49,831 bases of DNA from Paracoccus sp. (in: a-proteobacteria). Lineage in GTDB: Bacteria > Pseudomonadota > Alphaproteobacteria > Rhodobacterales > Rhodobacteraceae. This document shows positions 45,076-49,831 of the stretch, in pieces. Made by a program: the position numbers and the translations under genes. How positions within the stretch are numbered: the first letter of the stretch is position 1; the number at the start of each line of letters is the position of its first letter. Below the pieces are notes generated by a model that was not told where the DNA came from, ran no database searches, and saw only the letters and a list, made by a program, of their open reading frames with translations. Location: the NCBI RefSeq assembly GCF_030604785.1, contig NZ_JAUVVF010000026.1, positions 1 through 49,831 of the forward strand, read 5' to 3'.

Positions 45076-45099
45076 GCCCAACCGGCAAGGGAGGATAGC

Positions 45100-46416
45100 A
45101 TGAAGACGACATTCCGCGCCCTTTTGGGCGCAACGGCGCTGTGCGCCGCCGGCAGCGTCGCCGCGCAGGAGAATGTGACGCTGACCGTCGCCACGGTGAA
45201 CAACGGCGACATGATCCGGATGCAGGCGCTGACCTCGGATTTCACCGAAAAGCACCCCGGCATTACCGTCGAATGGGTCACGCTGGAGGAAAACGTCCTG
45301 CGCCAGCGCGTCACCACCGACATCGCCACGCGCGGCGGCCAGTACGATGTGATGACCATCGGCACCTACGAGGTTCCGATCTGGGGCGCGCAGGGCTGGC
45401 TGGTCTCGTTGAACGACCTGCCCGAGGAATGGGATGCCGACGACCTGCTGCCCGCGATCCGGGACGGTCTGACGGTGGATGGCGAGCTTTACGCCGCGCC
45501 CTTCTACGGCGAAAGCTCGATGGTCATGTATCGCCGCGACCTGATGGAGGCTGCGGGGCTTGAGATGCCGGACGCGCCCAGCTGGGACTTCATCAAGGAA
45601 GCCGCCGCCGCGATGACCGACCGCGATGCCGAAATCTACGGCATCTGCCTGCGCGGCAAGGCGGGCTGGGGCGAGAACATGGCCTTTATCACCGCCATGG
45701 CCAACAGCTATGGCGCGCGCTGGTTCGACGAGGAATGGACCCCCCAGTTCGACAGCCCCGAATGGCGCGCGACGCTGGACGATTACCTGATGCTGCTGAC
45801 GGAATACGGTCCTCCGGGCGCGGCAAACAACGGCTTCAACGAGAACCTCGCGCTGTTCCAGCAGGGCAAGTGCGGCATGTGGATCGACGCCACGGTCGCG
45901 GCCAGCTTCGTGACGAACCCCGCCGATTCGACCGTCGCCGACAGCGTCGGCTTCGCCCTGGCGCCCGATAACGGGCTGGGCAAGCGCGGCAACTGGCTGT
46001 GGGCCTGGTCGCTTGGCATTCCGGCGGGCAGCCAGAAGGTCGATGCCGCCAAGCAATTCGTGGCCTGGGCGACCTCGAAGGAATATACCGCGCTGGTCGC
46101 CGAGCGCGAGGGCTGGGCAAACGTGCCGCCGGGCACCCGCCAGTCGCTTTACGACAATCCCGAATATGCCTCGGTTCCGTTCGCCCAGATGACGCTGGAC
46201 AGCATCAACGCCGCCGATCCGACCAACCCGACGGTTGATCCGGTGCCCTATACCGGCGTGCAGTTCGTCGCCATTCCCGAATTCCAGGGGATCGGCACGG
46301 CGGTCGGCCAGCAATTCGCGGCGGCTCTGGCCGGACAGGCCACGGCAGAGCAGGCGCTGGCCAATGCCCAGGCACTGACCACGCGCGAGATGACCCGCGC
46401 GGGCTATCCGAAATAG
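45100..46416 (+). CDS. smoE: Polyol (sorbitol/mannitol) ABC transporter binding protein
   Basis: 438 residues from the ATG at 45100 (GGGAGGATAGC upstream). A signal peptide (about 22 residues ending SVAAQ) is followed by a family 1 extracellular solute-binding fold (LTSDFTEKHPGITVEWVTL; YAAPFYGESSMVMYRRDLM; AKQFVAWATSKEY). The gene set smoE-smoF-smoG-smoK is known from the Rhodobacter polyol operon and the order is the same here. A hairpin follows at 46432-46451. Confidence 0.92.
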   Translation: MKTTFRALLGATALCAAGSVAAQENVTLTVATVNNGDMIRMQALTSDFTEKHPGITVEWVTLEENVLRQRVTTDIATRGGQYDVMTIGTYEVPIWGAQGWLVSLNDLPEEWDADDLLPAIRDGLTVDGELYAAPFYGESSMVMYRRDLMEAAGLEMPDAPSWDFIKEAAAAMTDRDAEIYGICLRGKAGWGENMAFITAMANSYGARWFDEEWTPQFDSPEWRATLDDYLMLLTEYGPPGAANNGFNENLALFQQGKCGMWIDATVAASFVTNPADSTVADSVGFALAPDNGLGKRGNWLWAWSLGIPAGSQKVDAAKQFVAWATSKEYTALVAEREGWANVPPGTRQSLYDNPEYASVPFAQMTLDSINAADPTNPTVDPVPYTGVQFVAIPEFQGIGTAVGQQFAAALAGQATAEQALANAQALTTREMTRAGYPK

Positions 46417-46431
46417 GCGCACCAAGACGCC

Positions 46432-46451
46432 TGAGGGGGCGCGCGCCCTCA
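46432..46451 (+). other. Hairpin after the binding-protein gene
   Basis: TGAGGG and CCCTCA enclose an 8-base GC loop that can pair further (GGCGCGCGCC). It lies 15 bases after the stop codon, as often seen between a binding-protein gene and its permease genes, and would let the binding protein be made in excess. Confidence 0.45.
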
Positions 46452-46545
46452 TCTCTACAAGCGCGCCCCCACCCCTGACGCAGACGATCCCTACGCAAAC
46501 GACCGGCCCGCCCGCAGGCGGCCGCCCCGGCAAAGGTGCAAGCGC

Positions 46546-47418
46546 ATGTCAACCAAGGCTTCACGCACGGCCGCAAGGCTGATGATCTCGCCCGCGGTGA
46601 TCCTGCTGCTCGGCTGGATGATCGTGCCGCTGTCGATGACGCTGTATTTCTCGTTCCTGCGCTACAACCTGTTGATGCCCGGCATGGAAAGCTGGGCGGG
46701 TTTCGAGAATTACCATTACTTCTTCACCGATCCCGCCTTCATGGCCGCGCTGCGCAACACGCTGGTGCTGGTCGGGGGGGTGCTGACCATCACGGTGATC
46801 GGCGGCATCCTGATCGCGCTGCTTCTGGACCAGCCGTTCTGGGGGCAGGGGATCGTGCGGCTGCTGGTGCTGGCGCCCTTCTTCGTGATGCCCACCGTGT
46901 CGGCGCTGGTCTGGAAGAACATGTTCATGAACCCCGTGAACGGGGTCTTCGCCTGGCTGGCGCGCAGCGTCGGGCTGCAACCCTACGATTTTCTCACCCA
47001 TGCGCCGCTGGCCTCGATCATCGGGATCGTGGCCTGGCAATGGCTGCCCTTTGCCGCGCTGATCCTGCTGACGGCTCTGCAATCGCTGAACAGCGAGCAG
47101 ATGGAGGCCGCCGAGATGGACGGGGCAGGGCCCCTGGCGCGGTTCTGGTTCATCACCCTGCCGCATCTGGCGCGCGCCATCACGGTGGTGATCCTGATCC
47201 AGACGATCTTTCTGCTGTCGATCTTCGCCGAGATTCTGGTGACGACGAATGGCGGTCCCGGCACGGCCAGCACCAACCTGACCTTCCTCGTCTACATGCA
47301 GTCGCTGCTGCAATTCGATGTGGGCCTTGGTTCGGCAGGCGGGGTCGTGGCGATCATCCTGGCCAATATTGTGGCGATCTTCCTGATGCGGATGATCGGC
47401 AAGAATCTCGACGCGTAA
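46546..47418 (+). CDS. smoF: Polyol ABC transporter permease (SmoF-like)
   Basis: 290 residues with six membrane segments. The cytoplasmic EAA loop reads EAAEMDGAGPLARFWFITLP, typical of MalF-type permeases. The 129-base gap before it is the largest in the operon and holds a hairpin. The ATG at 46546 has only a weak ribosome binding site (AAAGG). Confidence 0.92.
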   Translation: MSTKASRTAARLMISPAVILLLGWMIVPLSMTLYFSFLRYNLLMPGMESWAGFENYHYFFTDPAFMAALRNTLVLVGGVLTITVIGGILIALLLDQPFWGQGIVRLLVLAPFFVMPTVSALVWKNMFMNPVNGVFAWLARSVGLQPYDFLTHAPLASIIGIVAWQWLPFAALILLTALQSLNSEQMEAAEMDGAGPLARFWFITLPHLARAITVVILIQTIFLLSIFAEILVTTNGGPGTASTNLTFLVYMQSLLQFDVGLGSAGGVVAIILANIVAIFLMRMIGKNLDA

Positions 47419-47430
47419 GGAGGAAGACCC

Positions 47431-48261
47431 ATGCCCCGCGCCGTCACCACCCGCCGCAAGGCCGTCACCACGCTGATCGCCTGGACCATCGGCCTGCTGA
47501 TCTTCTTTCCGATCCTCTGGACCGTGCTGACCAGCTTCAAGTCCGAGGCCGACGCCATCGCCATCCCGCCGAAATTCCTGAACTTCGACTGGACGCTGGC
47601 CAATTACGTCACCGTGCAGGAGCGGTCGAACTATTTCCGGCACTTCTGGAACTCGGTCGTGATCTCGTTCGGCTCGACGCTGATCGGCCTGCTGATCGCG
47701 ATCCCCGCCGCCTGGTCGATGGCCTTCGTGCCGGGGCGGCGGACGCGCGACATCCTGATGTGGATGCTGTCCACCAAGATGCTGCCCGCGGTCGGCGTTC
47801 TGGTGCCGATCTACCTGCTGGCCCGCAATACCGGGCTGCTGGACACGCGCATCCTGCTGGTGGGCGTGCTGACGCTGATCAACCTGCCGATCATCGTCTG
47901 GATGCTCTATACCTATTTCCGCGAGATCCCGGCCGAGATCCTCGAGGCCGCGCGGATGGACGGCGCGACGCTGCGGTCCGAGATCCTGTATGTGCTGACG
48001 CCGATGGCGATCCCCGGCATCGCCTCGACGCTGCTTCTGAACGTGATCCTCGCCTGGAACGAGGCCTTCTGGACGCTGAACCTGACCGCCGCGCGTTCGG
48101 CGCCGCTGACGGCCTTCATCGCCAGCTATTCGTCGCCCGAGGGGCTGTTCTACGCGAAACTCTCGGCGGCCTCGACCATGGCGATCGCGCCGATCCTGAT
48201 CCTGGGCTGGTTCAGCCAGAAACAACTTGTCCGCGGCCTGACCTTCGGCGCGGTGAAATGA
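47431..48261 (+). CDS. smoG: Polyol ABC transporter permease (SmoG-like)
   Basis: 276 residues, six membrane segments, EAA loop EAARMDGATLRSEILYVLTP (MalG type). Its ATG follows AAGGAGGAAGACCC, the best ribosome binding site in this operon. It lies 12 bases after smoF and 9 before smoK. Confidence 0.93.
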   Translation: MPRAVTTRRKAVTTLIAWTIGLLIFFPILWTVLTSFKSEADAIAIPPKFLNFDWTLANYVTVQERSNYFRHFWNSVVISFGSTLIGLLIAIPAAWSMAFVPGRRTRDILMWMLSTKMLPAVGVLVPIYLLARNTGLLDTRILLVGVLTLINLPIIVWMLYTYFREIPAEILEAARMDGATLRSEILYVLTPMAIPGIASTLLLNVILAWNEAFWTLNLTAARSAPLTAFIASYSSPEGLFYAKLSAASTMAIAPILILGWFSQKQLVRGLTFGAVK

Positions 48262-48270
48262 GGGGCCATC

Positions 48271-49275
<1,005 letters not shown>

Positions 49276-49346
49276 CCGCGCCGCTTCCCGCAAACCTTGG
49301 CCCGGCCGCCGCGGCGGCCCGGTGCCGCATGACGAAAGGTCCGACC

Positions 49347-49831
49347 ATGGCCATCTCTCTGACCGAGGCCGCTCTGGCCCAATTGCCCCCCGAAGTCGCG
49401 CGCCCCGGCTATGACCGCGCCCGCCTGTCGCCCGGCATCCTGCATCTGGGTGTCGGCAACTTCCACCGCGCCCATCTGGCCTGGTATCTGGACCGCCTTT
49501 TCGCCCTGGGCGAGGGGCATGATTGGGCGCTGGTCGGCGCGGGCGTTCGCGCGGGCGATCAGGCGATGCGGGATCGGCTGGCGCGGCAGGACTGGCTGAG
49601 CACGCTGGTCGATCTGGACCCGGCGGGTCTGTCTGCGCGCATCCTGGGGCCGATGATCGACTTCGCTGCTGTCGAACCGGAGGCCGTGATCGCGGCCATG
49701 TCGGACCCGCGAATCCGCATCGTCTCGCTGACCATCACCGAGGGCGGCTATTTCGTCGATGCACTGACCGACGGCTTCGACGCCGCGCATCCCGAGATCC
49801 GCCATGACGCGGCCCATCCCGATGCGCCGCG
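49347..49831 (+). CDS. mtlK: Mannitol dehydrogenase-like polyol dehydrogenase, 3' end beyond window
   Basis: The first 161 residues or so of a long-chain polyol dehydrogenase. ILHLGVGNFHRAHLAWYLD holds the NAD-binding glycine pattern, and IVSLTITEGGYF is characteristic of mannitol 2-dehydrogenase (MtlK). It oxidises mannitol (and other hexitols) to the ketose. It runs off the window edge, so completeness is unknown. In the Rhodobacter polyol operon a short-chain sorbitol dehydrogenase gene (smoS) lies between smoK and mtlK; here only 71 bases with a GC palindrome (49304-49319) intervene. Confidence 0.88.
   Translation, partial: MAISLTEAALAQLPPEVARPGYDRARLSPGILHLGVGNFHRAHLAWYLDRLFALGEGHDWALVGAGVRAGDQAMRDRLARQDWLSTLVDLDPAGLSARILGPMIDFAAVEPEAVIAAMSDPRIRIVSLTITEGGYFVDALTDGFDAAHPEIRHDAAHPDAP

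Overview
The window is a GC-rich, densely packed stretch from an alphaproteobacterium. Gene order, composition and the plasmid replication module point to Rhodobacteraceae, most likely Paracoccus or a close relative. It carries its own partition and initiation genes (parA, parB and a short DnaA-like replicase at 39.7-43.3 kb), so it is probably part of a plasmid or chromid. This assignment is inferred from the sequence alone, with no database search. No rRNA, tRNA, CRISPR array or intact insertion sequence was seen.

Layout. 1-1.2 kb: the 3' end of an aconitase-X-type hydroxyproline dehydratase, then a proline-racemase-family gene. 1.5-3.6 kb: an exported Fe/Mn superoxide dismutase and a phospholipase D/cardiolipin synthase-like protein. 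3.7-8.7 kb: an AsnC/Lrp regulator divergent from hppD-hmgA-fahA-maiA, the complete homogentisate route from 4-hydroxyphenylpyruvate to fumarate and acetoacetate. 8.9-12.8 kb: a Kef-type antiporter, a TetR regulator and a Ca2+/Na+ exchanger. 13.1-17.1 kb: a fused indolepyruvate (arylpyruvate) ferredoxin oxidoreductase divergent from a second Lrp regulator. 17.1-38 kb: a complete phenylacetate island. One operon runs leftwards (paaN, a Liv-type ABC importer and a fused hydratase/3-hydroxyacyl-CoA dehydrogenase). paaG-paaI-paaK and the regulator gene paaR run rightwards. A second leftward operon is paaX, paaJ, paaABCDE, an extra PaaA/PaaC-like gene, paaZ and paaY. 38-39.7 kb: a LysR/LysE amino-acid exporter pair. 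39.7-43.3 kb: the replication and partition module. 43.4 kb to the end: a polyol (sorbitol/mannitol) operon with HAD phosphatase, SorC-type regulator, ABC importer and the start of a mannitol dehydrogenase.

How the genes fit together. Tyrosine-derived 4-hydroxyphenylpyruvate can enter the homogentisate branch. Other arylpyruvates can be turned into aryl-acetyl-CoA by the ferredoxin oxidoreductase. If phenylpyruvate is a substrate, its product is the substrate of PaaABCE, so the island would serve both free phenylacetate (via PaaK) and phenylalanine catabolism. The fused PaaF/PaaH-like protein and PaaJ finish the pathway to acetyl-CoA and succinyl-CoA. Two phenylacetate-type repressors (TetR-type PaaR and PaaX) are present, and operator-like palindromes sit in both paa promoter regions.

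The most unusual signals are: (1) a 7-2-7 palindrome (CTTCCCC NN GGGGAAG) present four times in and beside parA and parB, in different reading frames, which looks like a coding-embedded centromere; (2) a structured origin region with GGGKGACAW-type repeats; (3) an extra PaaA/PaaC-family protein with a degraded di-iron site; (4) stacked PaaR-like and second-repressor-like operators in the paaJ promoter; (5) a proline-racemase homologue with Ser and Thr at the two catalytic cysteine positions.
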